From positions 28,419,422 through 28,483,421 of the forward strand of contig NC_135141.1 in NCBI RefSeq assembly GCF_051014445.1: a stretch of 64,000 nucleotides of DNA. Reading direction: 5' to 3'. The stretch's first letter is position 1. Every line of letters starts with the position of its first letter. The notes beneath the pieces are model-generated. The model was not told where the DNA came from, ran no database searches, and saw nothing but the letters and a program-made list of their open reading frames with translations. The translations under genes and the position numbers were made by a program. The stretch is from Colletes latitarsis (taxonomy: Eukaryota > Arthropoda > Insecta > Hymenoptera > Colletidae). Positions 10,035-23,118 of the stretch are shown piece after piece.

Positions 10035-12796
10035 AGCTAATGGCTGCGTATTTAGAATTGTTTCTTGATATAATAAACGAATTTAGATTTATAGTTAGGC
10101 AGGTGTTTGGTTAGCCATTATGTTAGGCAGGTTATTTCGAGTCTCATTGATCCATCAAAGATTCTAGAGTATTATCAGACGAGGTATATTTTTTCCCATT
10201 TCCCATTACCATTTTCGTGTCACTCGCAACATCACCAAACAGATTTAACAAAAAATTTCAATCCTTTCCACGGTCAACTCACACGTATTTACGCACACAC
10301 TACAGCTGTCTGCCCATCAATACTAATTCATCTCGACTGACCGCCAGCCATGAGAAGAGGACGCTAAAAATCACCTCCGAATTTTCAGGTCTGGCGTTTC
10401 CATTCTACAAAAGCAATATTTATGCAAAAACTTAGATTCGTCTAAGAGAAACATTAAAGATTCTGCATTTAGATGACATAAACTGCAAAATAGAAAAGAT
10501 TTTCTTTTTCTCGTTTCATCAGAAACTCGACGATTAAAACAAAATTTGATAAGCCGATAAACTAATACGGGGAGTACGTTTTGCAACAACGCGGGCTTTT
10601 TCGTTTTCCCTTTTCATTTCCTGTTCCAAATCTACGGGAGAGCCGGGAAAGTTGCCGATCGATTAATTCGGAACAAGACATTTCGTTTTTCCGCGCAGTT
10701 CTATCCGACGAACGGCGAGCACTGTTTTTCCAGGATGCAATTTACAACCGGCCGGTCGTTCGTGTTCCTGCAGCGAATAGTCGCAATCGGCTCGGTGCAA
10801 ACAGACGTGATTGCCTACCAACGATCTCTGTCTGGTCGTCTAGCCCGCTATTGCTCGTTCGTTCATTTTTTGGTTAAGCTTCTTCGCGATTTGACGCGAC
10901 CATTTTCTTTCGACGACCCGTTCCAGAGAATATTTGCATCGGGTATTCGTCGTCACGGCCGATCGCGAGCACCGAAGTAGCTCTAGAATTCTTTGATTCC
11001 CCTCGTTCTTCAAGAACAATTCGAGCACCAGATCCTTTTCCGGAGGAATTCATAATGATACTCGAATATTATTTCACCGAACAAATTAAAACATACGATC
11101 TGGCTCGATATCGTTCGATTACGAAGAACCTGAGGGTAGGCAATTCGTAGAAAAATATATACTTTGACTTTTGAATCTCTATTTGATTCTCACTTTCACG
11201 TGGAATAGAATATACCTTCCCTCAACCATAAAGTTCGTATAACACGCTCCTACAGAATATTTAAAAAATATATTCGTCAAAAATGCCTCGAGTCGAAATA
11301 TGTTAAATTATTTTTGGGAAAGCTATTTTAACAAAAGGTATTTCCAAATGTTCCACAGAAAAATTGAGGGGTTGAAGTGGAAATACGATGAATATAATCT
11401 TTTCAAGGTCTCATCGTTCTAGTAATCTTGTTCGAATTAATAGCTAAAGTGTCTTAATTCCAACCCTCTGACTGCTATGCCACATCATTTCTCGTTCAAC
11501 AATCTTTCAGGGAAGATCCGACGTATCCGGATGTTTGAAGCTGTAATTGCACGTCAGGACGATAAATCTCTTCCGTGAAAGAAATTCTCGATCCGCGGCA
11601 CGCACTCGGGATGGCGACAGGATCGTTCTACAGGAAGGATAAAGGACAGGACGTAGATAAATCATGGTGTTTCACGGAGGGGGCGAAGGGGTTGGAACAA
11701 GCCCTTGGATACAGGGAATCGAGCCATGGATGTTTTCGTTTCACCCCCGGGACCGACGTCCTTTTATCTTCCGGGAAGAACTGTCGCGAGCTTTCGAGGG
11801 TATTTACGTAAACGGTGGGAGGATTCTGATTCTATGAAAACCGTCAACGATATTGTAAAGTGATATATGCGGTACGACAACTTTATGATTTACAATCGTT
11901 ACGAAATGACAGAGATTCGACCGAGAGAAATGGTATCGATCCGTTACGGTCGCCACAGACAGTTTTGGTGAATTTATTTTTATGGAAAAATTCACCACCG
12001 CGTTCACCTAGTATTTTCTACCGAAATACTCGAACGGAAATATCGATGGTTGCACGATACGTAATTTAACGTGTGCGTATTAATTTATTAATCGTTGAAT
12101 TTTATATATTTATTGCGTTGAAAATTTATACGTGAAATTCACACGATTTTTCATTTTTCAGAATTCAACCTAAAGGCGCTAGCCTCGAAACCAAGTCACA
12201 GATAATTGCTCGAAGACATTAAACTGTGGAACGTACGTAGGGATCTGTGGACTAAATAAATATTGATACCTCCTTCGACAAAACAGGCCAATTTCTCTTT
12301 GTTCAGGTTCAACTACCCCTAACTCCTACTGGGAACAATGGAGGATTCAGAAGTAGACAGGGTAGGTCACGCAATCTCTTGCAAGTCAATGTCTCTGTGT
12401 AATCAATGAAGACACGGAGCAGAAATGCTCGACGTTGGTTTAACACTCCATTGTATGAATATTAATCTACCTCGCGAAGAAAGAAATCATGTTACACGCT
12501 TAATTTGGGCGTTAACACGCGACAGAGTTAGCAATCTCACTAAAGAATTAAAATGAAGTATCTCTTATCCAAGTTCACCTACCCAAATACTATGATTTAC
12601 TTTAAGGAAAGGATATCTTTTACAATATGTACAATACTCGAGATTTTACGTTAAATGGTCCAAAAGAAAACAAGTACTTCCATAAACTCCTTGCTAACAA
12701 TGGAAATCTACAAATTTCCACACTCTGTTAATTTTTTGGAAGTACAAATGAATTTAACCAGAACAGTATCCATTTTGAAATCACTTTCAACTAAAT
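10035..12796. other. No gene recognised
   Basis: GTTAGGCAGGT is duplicated at 10094 and 10122. CpG-rich patches at about 10600-11000 and 11560-11830 hold short open frames on both strands with no recognisable domain. The rest is AT-rich. In the gene model this is Phlpp intron 3. Confidence 0.4.
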
Positions 12797-13001
12797 GGAC
12801 CGTTTATTTTGAAAGTGGTGTAAGTCCTTTTTTTAAGAAAAATGAGATATGATGTGATTTATGCTTAATTTAGCGTAAACTTTTTGTTTATAACTAGTTA
12901 GTATTTAATATCTTAAAAAATGCTAATGCTTTGTTCAATTTAATATTTGCCAGTAAAAGAAATTACGTAACCGTTGATTATGAAAGTGGTGTAAGTCCAA
13001 T

Positions 13002-15493
13002 TTCCATACTTATGTTATTGCATATAGTGATACGTGTACTGGGCAAAATTGAAATTTACAAATGGCGTTGATGTGGTTGAGGGTTGTCCAGTCTTTGGAA
13101 AATAACATTGAGGTAATTGATCATCAATTTTTACTCTCCGGACATTCGTATCTTCCAAACGATGCAGATTTTGGTATCATAGAAATGGCGTTACGAAAAA
13201 AGAATTTCCTGGACACACCACAGGATTATTATGACGTTATAAACCAATGTAGGCGACATAATAAATTTATTTTACACGAAATGAAACGAGAGAATTTCGT
13301 TTCAACAAAAAATCTACGAAACGCAATTAAAAAACAGATAAGAAGAAACACTAATGGAGGAAAAGTAAATTGGTTGCAAATATGTTGGATGAGATTCTGC
13401 AAAACTGCACTGTATACTATTTCATATAAAACATCAATGGAGGACACAGAATTGAAGACTCTAAATTTATCACCTACGTGTCGGGGAAGACCGCTAAAAT
13501 TTGAAAAAATCGCCCTGGCGCCTTTGTATCACGATACCAAGCCTATTACATACGAAAAATATAAGGATATGCAGCAGCTATTACCTTATACAGGGTGTTC
13601 GGCCTGGGAAAAATTTTAACGGGAGATTCTAGAGGTCAAAATAAGACGAAAATCAAGAATACTTATTTGTTGATGGAGGCTTCGTTAAAAAGTTACTAAC
13701 GTTTAAAGTTCTGCCTGTACGAAATTTTTTTCTAGAAAGTGAGTAGGATTTCAGAGGTAGGTCTATTCACCAAAAACTATTGTAATTGACCTCTGCAATC
13801 GAAAATAATTTTGCCAGAACGATTTGAAATTTTTTAATTTCGTCGAAAAATTTCACACCTTCCCCGAATTTTTTTCTCAAAAGTGGGTAGGATTTCGGGG
13901 GTATGTATAATAACCAAAAGTGATTGTAATTGACCCCCACAACCGAAAATAATTTTTTCAGTATTAATTAAAAATTTTTTGTTTAGCTGAAAAATTTAGG
14001 CACCTATCCCCTTATCGATTTTTCTTAAAAATTCCTTTTTCATTTTTAGTAATTTTATTTGACGCCCTGCAGAAAAGTTGTCTAATACTCTTTTGTAGGT
14101 ACCTATGAGCTCTACTTCAGAAAAAAGTTTCATTGAAATATATTCACTATCGTAGGAGTTATGGCCGTTTGAACAGTGGACCATTTTTATGTGGTTTTTC
14201 TCATTTTCCGTGATCAAGGAACAACTTTTCGAATATTCTTAAGATTTCTATATATTCTACACTAAAATACGCGTCGTTTGCTTTTTTAAACATTAAAATC
14301 GTCCAATCCGTTCAGAAGTTATGACGTTTTAAAGATTCGCATGAAAATTCGGGCAAACATTTCTGGCCAGAAATTATATTTTCGGTAAGGAATTTTTTTC
14401 TCGAAACTGAGTAGGATTTCGGGGGTATGTCTGTTGACCAAAAATGCTTGCAATTGACCCCAGTACCTAAATATAATTTTTTTAGTATGATTTGAAATTT
14501 TTTAATTTCGTCTAAAAATTCCAGTACCTATTCGAATTTTTTTCTCGAAAGTGGGTAGGATTTCGAGGGTATGTCTAATGACCAAAAATTATTGTAATCG
14601 ACCCCCGCAACCGAAAATAATTTTTCCAGAACGATTTGAAATTTTTTAATTTTGTCGAAAAATTTCAAACCTTATCGAATTTTTTTCTCGAAAGTGGGTA
14701 GGATTTCGAGGGTATGTCTATTGACCAAAAATGATTACAATTATCCCCTGTAACTAAGTATAATTTTTTCAGAACAATTCGAAAATTTTTTTTTTCCCCG
14801 AATTTTTTAGGCATACCCCCTGTCGATTCTCCTTAAGAATTCATTTTTCATTTTTAGTAATTTTATTTGACGCCCTGCAGAAAAGTTGTCTAATACTCTT
14901 TTGTAGGTACCTATGAGCTCTATTTCGGAAAAAAGTTTCATTGAAATATATTCACTATCGTAGGAGTTATGGCCGTTTGAAAAGTGGACCATTTTTATGT
15001 GGTTTGTCTCATTTTAGAGGGTCAAGGAACAACTTTTTCATTATTCTTAGAATTTCTATATATTCTACACTAAAATACGCGTCGTTTGCTTTTTTAAACA
15101 TTAAAATCGTCCAATCCGTTCAGAAGTTATGACGTTTTAAAGATTCGCATGAAAATTCGGGCAAACATTTCTGGCCAGAAATTATATTTTCGGTAAGGAA
15201 TTTTTTTCTCGAAAATGCGTAGGATTTCGGGGGTATGTATAATGAACAAAAATGATTGTAATTGCCCACTGTAATTAAATATAACTTTTCCAGAACGATT
15301 TGAAATTTTTGAATTTAATTGTTAATAACTTTTTAACGAAGCCCCCATCAACAAATTAGCATTCTTGATTTTCGTCTTATTTTGGTCTCTAGAATCCCCT
15401 ATTAAAATTTTTCCCAGGGGTGGCCGAACACCCTGTATACCTCCTGTGCATCATGAATATTTCAAAACACTGCCACATGAAGAGCATATATAA
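13002..15493 (+). pseudogene. 3' end of a DUF7869-like transposon gene, broken by a stop and a MITE
   Basis: The reading frame runs from about 13002 to 13590 and resumes at 15438-15493, on either side of a nested MITE. It contains YSDTCTGQN, which in related insect proteins is followed by RN. Here the Arg codon is TGA (13050-13052), consistent with CGA to TGA decay. Further on are FLLSGHSYLPNDADF, KFILHEM, GRPLKFEKIALAPLY and LLPY, followed after the MITE by IPPVHHEYF and a stop at 15491-15493. I recognise this from memory as the C-terminal part of DUF7869 proteins, which are common in hymenopteran and aphid genomes and often linked to transposons. The upstream exons are missing. The function is not established and this copy is dead. 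Confidence 0.75.
13591..15435. mobile_element. Nested TA-MITE, copy 1 (1845 bp)
   Basis: The left end CAGGGTGTTCGGCC is inverted at the right as GGCCGAACACCCTG. The terminal inverted repeat extends more than 100 bp and includes GAAAATCAAGAATAC and TTGATGGAGGCTTCGTT. TA flanks both ends. The interior is made of imperfect units of about 142 bp (a GTGGGTAGGATTTCG core) and two copies of a longer module containing GGTACCTATGAGCTCTA near 14097 and 14906. The left end lacks five bases present in the other copies. No transposase is encoded, so mobilisation would need one supplied elsewhere. Confidence 0.9.
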
Positions 15494-15908
15494 TTAATAA
15501 TACCAATATCTTGTGTTAAGTTTAACAATATATAAATATAATTAACGTTCAAAATAAAAAAATGCTAATCCTATTTTATTTCTTGTCATTATTTATAAAC
15601 AAAATTGGATTAATATGAGATATATTTTAAGCGATATTTGTTATTTCAAAATTGAAATTAAATGACATTTACAATTGACTAATTACGAAAGTGGTGTAAG
15701 TCCATTTGCAGCCTGGAAATTGTACATTATTTTAGTTAAATTCGCCTAAAAGAAATTTATATAATTAAATTACATATTGATCAATTAGTACAAACATTCC
15801 CAGACTTCACATAATTGACCTATATTTTTTGATTGTCAGATCTGCTGACATTCAATTTTCTCGAAACAAAAGTAAATGGACTTGCACCACTTTCAAAATA
15901 AACGGTCC

Positions 15909-17523
15909 AAATATTTAAGAGCAACCATAACGTGGTAAATTCATGAAAACGACCCCTACTTTTTGATAATCAATAATAAATATTGAAAGAGGGAAGTCAG
16001 AACTCTGCACGGAATAAATATCAATATTTCTCTGTTCATAATAGATAGTCGATGCAATGTCTTTGACCAGTTTCTATCTGTTGGAGTTCGGTGACCTAAA
16101 ACTATCGAACAACAGCCGGGTGGCATGCAGAAACGTACGTTCCCCCGTTCCTGTCATAAATAAACGAAGACACGAAGTTCGTACGACGACCGCAAGAACC
16201 GACAGTTGGCCGGACTGCGGAACACGAATCTGCCATTCCGTTACCCGTACGCTTGGGACGGCCTGGATGGATGCTTTTATTCCCGCCGACGGGTTCTTAT
16301 CTAACGCGCCGCGGAAGTTGAACCGCCTCGCGCCAGTATCCGCGAAAAGAAATCCAATTTAAAGTTCACTTATCAGTCGCGAAGTTACTTGTATCGGTCA
16401 TGTTCCTCCCTTCGACGAGCGGGCCGTGCCGCCCCCGACAATTGATCGGCGCAATCGGTCGAAGATACTTCCCTCCTCGGGCTCGGAAGATAAATCAAAG
16501 TTCAAGATAAATCTCCTCGACCGATAAGGAACGCTCGGGGTCAAAGGTTTCTCGATCCTCGCTCGAGACGAGGGCGAAATCCGATTACACTCGCTACGAT
16601 TTAATTTTTACGAGACCGAAACTTACATTTCGAACTCTGAACTACGATACGCGAATTAATATTTGCCTTGCTGATCGTTTGGCCGCGCTCAAATCTGCGA
16701 ATTCAAATTTCCTTTAACATTTTGGTTCGACAATTAATTGTCTTAGTTCCAAAGTGAAGAGTTGTGAAAAGCTTCGTTGTATCACCGAGTCCTAACACCC
16801 CATATGATTAACTGTAAATTTTTAAATTTGCAAAAACGAAAAATATGGAGGTATCACTTTGGTTGATATTTCTATTTCTGTCTGTAAATATCGACGGCAC
16901 AATATTATATAATAATCGCTCGAAAAACCGTCATGTTGTTTATACTGTACAACAATTATTTCGAAATCAGTTTACCGGAAAACAAAACCTCGCGTGAAAA
17001 AGAGAATAATCGTACTCCACATTTTCAATTTACTTTGACATGAAGAATCGGACGTGCAAATATGAAAAATCAGTTTCCTCGAGAACGGAGTCACCCCCCC
17101 TGAAAAATTACTCGTACCACGAATTTTACCCCATCGAGTACGTATTATATTTTTTTAAATTTTTCCCTCCCCTCAGGTAACTTCGATAGCTTTCGTTGCA
17201 CGGTGAAAGCAGTAAAATTGATTCGAAACCTTTATCAACCCCTTTCGTAACAACGTCTTAAATGTACGCGTCAAAGAATCAATTTTTCAGTGCCCCGTTG
17301 GACACCGGGAGAATTTATGGATCCTACGTCGCGACCTCTGGCCCGATGATGTATGTTTCAATAATTGCAAGGAAGCGAGCCAGCGTGAGGGAGATAACCG
17401 TTGGCAGACGTCCCTGTTCGTTTCTTGCTCGTACGACAGGCCGTAGGCTCTATTTTTACCAACTGTTTCTTATCCTGAGGGAGGCTGGGAGGAGATTGGC
17501 GGAACCTCGAGTGGAACGCTTAC
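15909..17523. other. Phlpp intron 3, no other gene seen
   Basis: A CpG-rich stretch at 16050-16600 holds an open frame (16057-16362, +) with no recognisable domain. Poly-T and AT-rich DNA follows. The next Phlpp exon, which should continue the PH domain, was not found here or further left. Confidence 0.45.
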
Positions 17524-17658
17524 CCGGATAAAGGAAGAGCCTGGATCCGATGACAGCCAAGGGTCGCCTCTTCCACTGGGGAAAAACCAACCCCTTCAAC
17601 ACGAGCGCGTACCCGCAACGGCTGTATCCCACCAGATCGACCAATGGCGATGCGGGCC
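17524..17658 (-). CDS. Phlpp: Phlpp exon 3: start of the PH domain
   Basis: Read on the minus strand, a strong pyrimidine tract ending in TTGTTGCAG precedes the exon and GTAAGC follows it. The 135-bp exon enters and leaves in phase 1, matching the phase-1 end of the exon at 40951-41104. It encodes about 45 residues including GYALVLKGLVFPQWKRRPLA and VIGSRLFLYPG. This has the look of the first strands of the PHLPP PH domain (a KG, then a W-x-RR segment, then a hydrophobic strand). In PHLPP phosphatases the PH domain follows the Ras-association-like domain and precedes the leucine-rich repeats and the PP2C domain that dephosphorylates Akt and related kinases. The rest of the PH domain must lie in an exon further along the minus strand, probably left of base 1. 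The join rests on phase, order and family resemblance, not on transcript data. Confidence 0.8.
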
Positions 17659-18170
17659 CTGCAACAAAAAGATAAAGAAATGAGGAACTGCGGTTCTGAT
17701 CGACGCCAACAACAAATGGTACAACGTTCCCGAGATTTCTCCAAAACACAGGGTCATTCAAAAGTCTTTAGACGTGGTTCATTCGCGAAAAAATCATTTT
17801 TACCATCAGCAGAGAGGGTTGTTTTTTTTATTTTTGGAACTTCTCGTGGACTCTCACAAAATTTGTTTATACGTTGCAAATAGAAAAAAGCTGCTATTTT
17901 TATGTATTTATTTCGAGAGCAGGGTTCGTCAAAATTTTCTGATTATCGATCACATAAAAATCTTGAGAACTTCTTATATAGACTCCCACTAAATTTATTT
18001 ATGTGTTCCATAGGAAAAAGCCTCGTTTAAATTTATAGATGCATGCGATAACAATTTTATAATAGCCATTCGAATAATTTTTTCGACTGACAATCAGTGA
18101 GCAATATTTAATTCAGAATTAGTAAGTTTTAGCATTTTTGTTGAAGTGGAAATGAAACGTATTCAATATA

Positions 18171-19684
18171 CAGGGTGTTCGACCACCCCTGGGAAAAATT
18201 TTAATGGGAGATTTTAGAGGCCAAAATATATTTTTAAATATATTTTTTTCGCCGGAAAAATTTAGGCACCTACCCCCTGTCGATTTTCCTTAAAAATTAC
18301 TTTTTCATTTTTAATAATTTCTGCTTGACTTTTAATACTTTTTTGTAGGTACCTACGGGCTCTACTTCAGAAAAAAGTTTCATTGAAATATATTCACTAT
18401 TATAGGAGTTATGGCTGTTTGAAAATTGGACCATTTTTATGGGGTTTTTCTCATTTTGCGGGGTTAAGGAGCAACTATCTTAATATTTTCGCAATTTCTA
18501 CATATTCTCCATCAAAATACGCGTAGTTTGCTTTTTTAAACATTAAAATCGTCCAATCCGTTCAAAAGTTACGACGTTTTAAAGATACGCATGAAATTTC
18601 AGTGAAACATCTCAATGGTATGGTCAGACATTACATTTTCGGTAAGGAATTTTTTTCTCGAAACTGGGTAGGATTTCGAGGGTATGTCTAATGACCAAAA
18701 ATGATTGTAATTGACCCCCACAAATGAAAATAATTTTTTTAGAACGATTCGAAAATTTTTTTTTTCGTCGAAAAATTTCACACCTCGAATTTTTTTCTCG
18801 AAAGTGGATAAAAATTTGGGGGTATGTCTATTGACCAAAAATGATTGTAATTGACCCCCACAAATGAAAATAATTTTTTTAGAACGATTCGAAAATTTTT
18901 CTTTTCGTCGAAAAATTCAAGCACCTACCCTTGTCGATTTTCCTTAAAAATTCCTTTTTCATTTTTAATAATTTCGCTTGACGTCCTACAGAAAAGTTGT
19001 TTAATACTCTTTTGTAGGTACCTATGAGCTCTACTTCAGAAAAAAGTTTCATTGAAATATATTCACAATTGTAGGATTGATGGTTGTTTGAAAATTGGAC
19101 CATTTTTATGGTGTTTTTCTCATTTTGTGGGGTCAAGGACCAACTTTTCGAATATTTTTGCGATTTGTACATATTCTCCACGAAAATACGCGTAGTTTGC
19201 TTTTTTAAACATTAAAATCGTCCAATCCGTTCACAAGTTATGACGTTTTAAAGATTCGCATGAAATTGCGGGGAAGCATTACTTTCTGGCCAAAAACTAT
19301 ATTTTCGGTAAGGAATTTTTTTCTCGAAAATGGTTAGGATTTCGAGGTTATATCTAATGACCAAAAATGATTAGAATTGACATCTACAACTAAAAATAAT
19401 TTTTTTAGAACGATTAAAAATTTTTTATTTTGTTGAAAAATTTCACACCTTCTCGAATTTTTTTCTCCAAATTGGGTAGGATTTTCGGGGTATATCTATT
19501 CATCAAAAATGATTATAATCGACCCTTGCAACTGAAAATAATTTTTCCAAAACGATTTGAAATTTTTGAATTTAATTGTTAATAACTTTTTAACGAAGCC
19601 TCCATCAACATTCTTGATTTTCGTCTTATTTTGGCCTCTAGAATCTCCCATTAAAATTTTTCCCAAGGGTGGCCGAACACCCTG
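18171..19684. mobile_element. TA-MITE, copy 2 (1514 bp)
   Basis: It begins CAGGGTGTTCGACCACCCCT and ends GGCCGAACACCCTG, with TA on both sides (18169-18170 and 19685-19686). The left inverted repeat is cut short after GAGGCCAAAATA by an internal deletion. It contains two copies of the module with GGTACCTA (near 18348 and 19016) and several 142-bp-type units. It is non-coding. Confidence 0.9.
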
Positions 19685-22600
19685 TATATTTTACATTTTA
19701 TAACTCTCAAGTAACTATTATGCGTCTTGCAATAAATTGAAAATAATTCAAAGTATCGTGAATTCACAGAACAGAATTAATTCTTCGAATATGTTCATCG
19801 AAAACGTAACTCTTTGGAGAATGTTTCGCGTTCTAGTAAAATTGTTTCCCCTCGTAAGAAAATGTGTGTTCGGTTCCGGAACTTTCCGCTTTGGAAAACG
19901 CTATTAATATGGACCGTTCTTCCAACGATTCGCTATTATTTCGCGCAAGCTGTTGCGAACGTTGAGAAATAGAATCCCCGGTGGGGCCAAGTTCCCTGGA
20001 AGAAGTTGGTCAAACGGATTTCGAATCCATGATATTGTAATTCCCCACGGTGTGCACCCTCTGGCGCGAAATATTATGTGCGTGGGAATTCAGTGAACTT
20101 TGTAAATTATTATCGCGGTGAGAATTAAGGAACGAACCGATTTCGAGAGTCTCTGGTAACCGCGAGGAACATCGACCCTTATTTGGAGAAACGAAAATTG
20201 TTAAACGACCGTCGGAATGCAATTTTCGAAATGCTCGCGCAAAGATTCGTCGAAACTGAAATTTGTGCGCATTAATGACGGTTCCGCGTCAGAATTCACC
20301 GTCCACGTAGCCCAAATTTATCGTTAAATAACACTTCGCGGATGCAAATCATCCCCCCGGAGACTGCGTTCGCTCGAAACGGTGACATTTCGTGCGTAGA
20401 AACCGCCGACGTCGTTCAAAACCTACCTCTCATTCGTTTTCTCTACACTCATGACATTTTCTAATTTTCCGTATCTCGCAATTTCTGTATTTTATCCAAC
20501 TTTATCGTTGACGATAAACGAGGAATAAGGAACGAAGTCGCGGGAATTATTTGCTACGCTTGCGGCTTGGGAGCAACAAAATAATCGCCGTAAAACTAAC
20601 GAGAAAGCAGTGTTCATATGTTATACAAAACAGCAATTAACACGTTAAAAGCTCAGCTAATTGTTTCACTTTCGTACGGCGTGTAAATAGAGAAAACGGG
20701 GGCAGTTTCAAACAAGAGACAACAGACTCATTTCTGTCGAAAATTTTTCAGTGAAATTTGTTGAAACGGTTGTAAACGTATTCCTGTTGGTACTACGTGA
20801 ACTGTGAAGTGTTATTTTTCAAATTTCATTCAATTTTCAGTAGCATACGCGATGAAAAATAATCTACAATAGGGATTGAGCTACCTTAATCATTCGCAAA
20901 TATTCTTTTACACATATTCCTTTTCCGTTTGCACAGAGAATTGCTCTAATTTTATTTAATATTAGTTCTGTTCCGTTTCGTACAATTTTTTTTAGAATAT
21001 TCTGAAATTCTAGATTTTAATTCGATTAAATCGAGCAACCCCAATACTATTTCGAACAAAAATCTAAAATACGTATTCGATCCTGAAATAGATCGCTTTT
21101 TCAAGAATTTATCGAATATCGTGTAACTTGTTTTTCATTGATAATGCAAATATTTCAGACGAGAAAAATCAAACGAATTACAATCGTTGCTGAATATAAC
21201 ACTGGCTAAGTTTGTAATAAATTACGGGAAAAGATTACAGTGTTTGCAACGGTTAAATAAATTGTTTAATACCGATTGGATTCAGCGATCTCGCGGAGTC
21301 TAAATCGATCGTAACGTGAAGAGACTTGCAATAAAGCCACGGTGTTTGTTTGTACGATGAACTAGCGTCGGATGTATCCGTTGGCATATTAAACGAGAAT
21401 CTATCGAATAAATATTGACGTTCACGCGGCTGCTGGCGCGGCTCCGTGTTTGCCCATAGATCGACGAGGGTTAATTATCGCGAACCGCAGGTATATATTA
21501 TAATCAGTCGCTGTCCGCGTACAAAGTGCTCGTACGCGCGATGTATCGTGAGAATTCGCCACGTGGCGTGGATAAAACCAACAGAAACAGAGTTACAGAA
21601 TTCTTAAAAAATTTCTACCTTCATTTTCTCCAAGCATATGCCTTTCAAAACGAGACAACAAAATATAAAAAATTAAATACCGAAAACGCGATACTCCCAG
21701 AAAAATCGTATAAAATTTCAGCGTACATAATGGTGCAAGAAAATAAAAATTCGAATTAATAACTTGTTTTCTTTTGGAGGAATATTTAAGACTTGCAATA
21801 GACTGGAAAGTTTATGTTTCATTTTATATTTTACCAGCCCCTTTTAAGCAAAAGACAAAGCATTTGCAAGAGATTACCGTTTCTATTTAACACCACGTTG
21901 TTTCGATTAGATAATTTTCACTTTCAGCTCTGCGTAGGGAGTCTCGTTTTCTTGTTACCGAAATTTCGATACTCCAGTTTGCAAGCAGCCCACGCAGGCG
22001 AAGCCAAATCGCGAACGGGGTCAGGTAACTTGATTCCTGCTTTCACCGAATCGTCTATCGAGGACCTTTCATGGTCCACGGGTAATTACAGGACGTGCTT
22101 GGATCTTGTTACACCATGAGTATGCTTTTAATGGGTTACCAAGCCAGCCGCGACTTCACCTTTAAGCAGGTTAATTGCGTTAGTTGGGCACTTCGTCATC
22201 TTTCGCACCATTCGTCATCTCGACGTCGAGTGTCGAAATTTCATCTCCCGTCGACTTTCGACCACGTCGCTACTCCGAAACGTTCCTCAAATTCTCAAGA
22301 GTAAAATCATTATTTTTACCCTTTTATCAAATACTTTATCGTATTCAGAAACTTCTTTCTTCTTTGCAGAAGCTCGCTGCAAAATTATTTATCGAAATCC
22401 ACGACTTCGCTACTTTGAAAGAAGAGTTCATTGAGAACTTAAAAAGCGCACATTTTTTAATTTTTTTCCTTTTAAATTTATAGTGGAATCAAACCCACAC
22501 TCAAACAAAATCTTTTTCGACTACGCGTAAGTTCAAAATACATTTTTTACAGAGAATAGAAATAACGAAAAGCACGATCGAACACTTTTTAGATCCGCTG

Positions 22601-23051
22601 TACGCGTCAGTGTTCGCGAAGGGATTAAACACGATAGACCGCGACGGTGGTACTTTAATTTGATTGATTTACGTTTATTCCCTTTATTTATACGTTTGCA
22701 GGGACATGTACGTTGTTTGTTTTTTTCTGATAGGAAATGGCTGACAGTCCTCTGTCATCCTGGCTGAAAAATATAAATAATAGGCAGCTTCGTGACGTTT
22801 GCGTGAAGAACGAGTAAACTTGAAATTCGGTTGAAATTTATCGCACTGAAATATGGGAATTTTGTTGTCAAAGCTGAAGCGCCACAGTTCGTTTCACTGT
22901 AATTAATTTCGCGAACAGTTCGAGTCTAATTAAAGCGTAGAAAATAATTATAGTTACCGAGATATCCTTTCGTTTATATCGAGAAAGAAATAGTAATAAA
23001 CGTTCGTTTCCAAGAGGTTCAGTAAATAGTCGATTAAATTGGTAAGATATT

Positions 23052-23118
23052 GGACAAGTTGAATTTTCGATCGATAAACTATCGAGGAATGTTTATCGAC
23101 TGTTATTCGAACTTGTCC
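23052..23118. repeat. 67-bp foldback
   Basis: GGACAAGTTGAA pairs with TTCGAACTTGTCC (one extra base), and inside it TCGATAAAC pairs exactly with GTTTATCGA. I saw no related copy in the window. Confidence 0.55.

Larger units (their letters stand above)
12797..15908 (+). mobile_element. Decayed, internally deleted DNA transposon carrying a DUF7869-like fragment
   Basis: The left end GGACCGTTTATTTTGAAAGT is matched in inverted orientation at the right end, ACTTTCAAAATAAACGGTCC. The inverted repeat extends about 30 bp, with one C/T difference inside. AAAT flanks both ends (12793-12796 and 15909-15912), a probable 4-bp target duplication. The motif GAAAGTGGTGTAAGTCC occurs just inside the left end and again near 12981 and 15688, and inverted at the right end, so it may bind the transposase. 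Without the nested MITE the element is about 1.27 kb. The left subterminal repeat abuts the coding remnant directly, which shows a large internal deletion. I cannot name the superfamily. Confidence 0.75.

Noticed and set aside
11560..16600. Search for the next Phlpp exon (rest of the PH domain) on the minus strand
   Set aside because: The CpG-rich patches were read in the minus frames, but none gave a PH or leucine-rich-repeat match with splice sites. The search was by eye, so an exon could have been missed.
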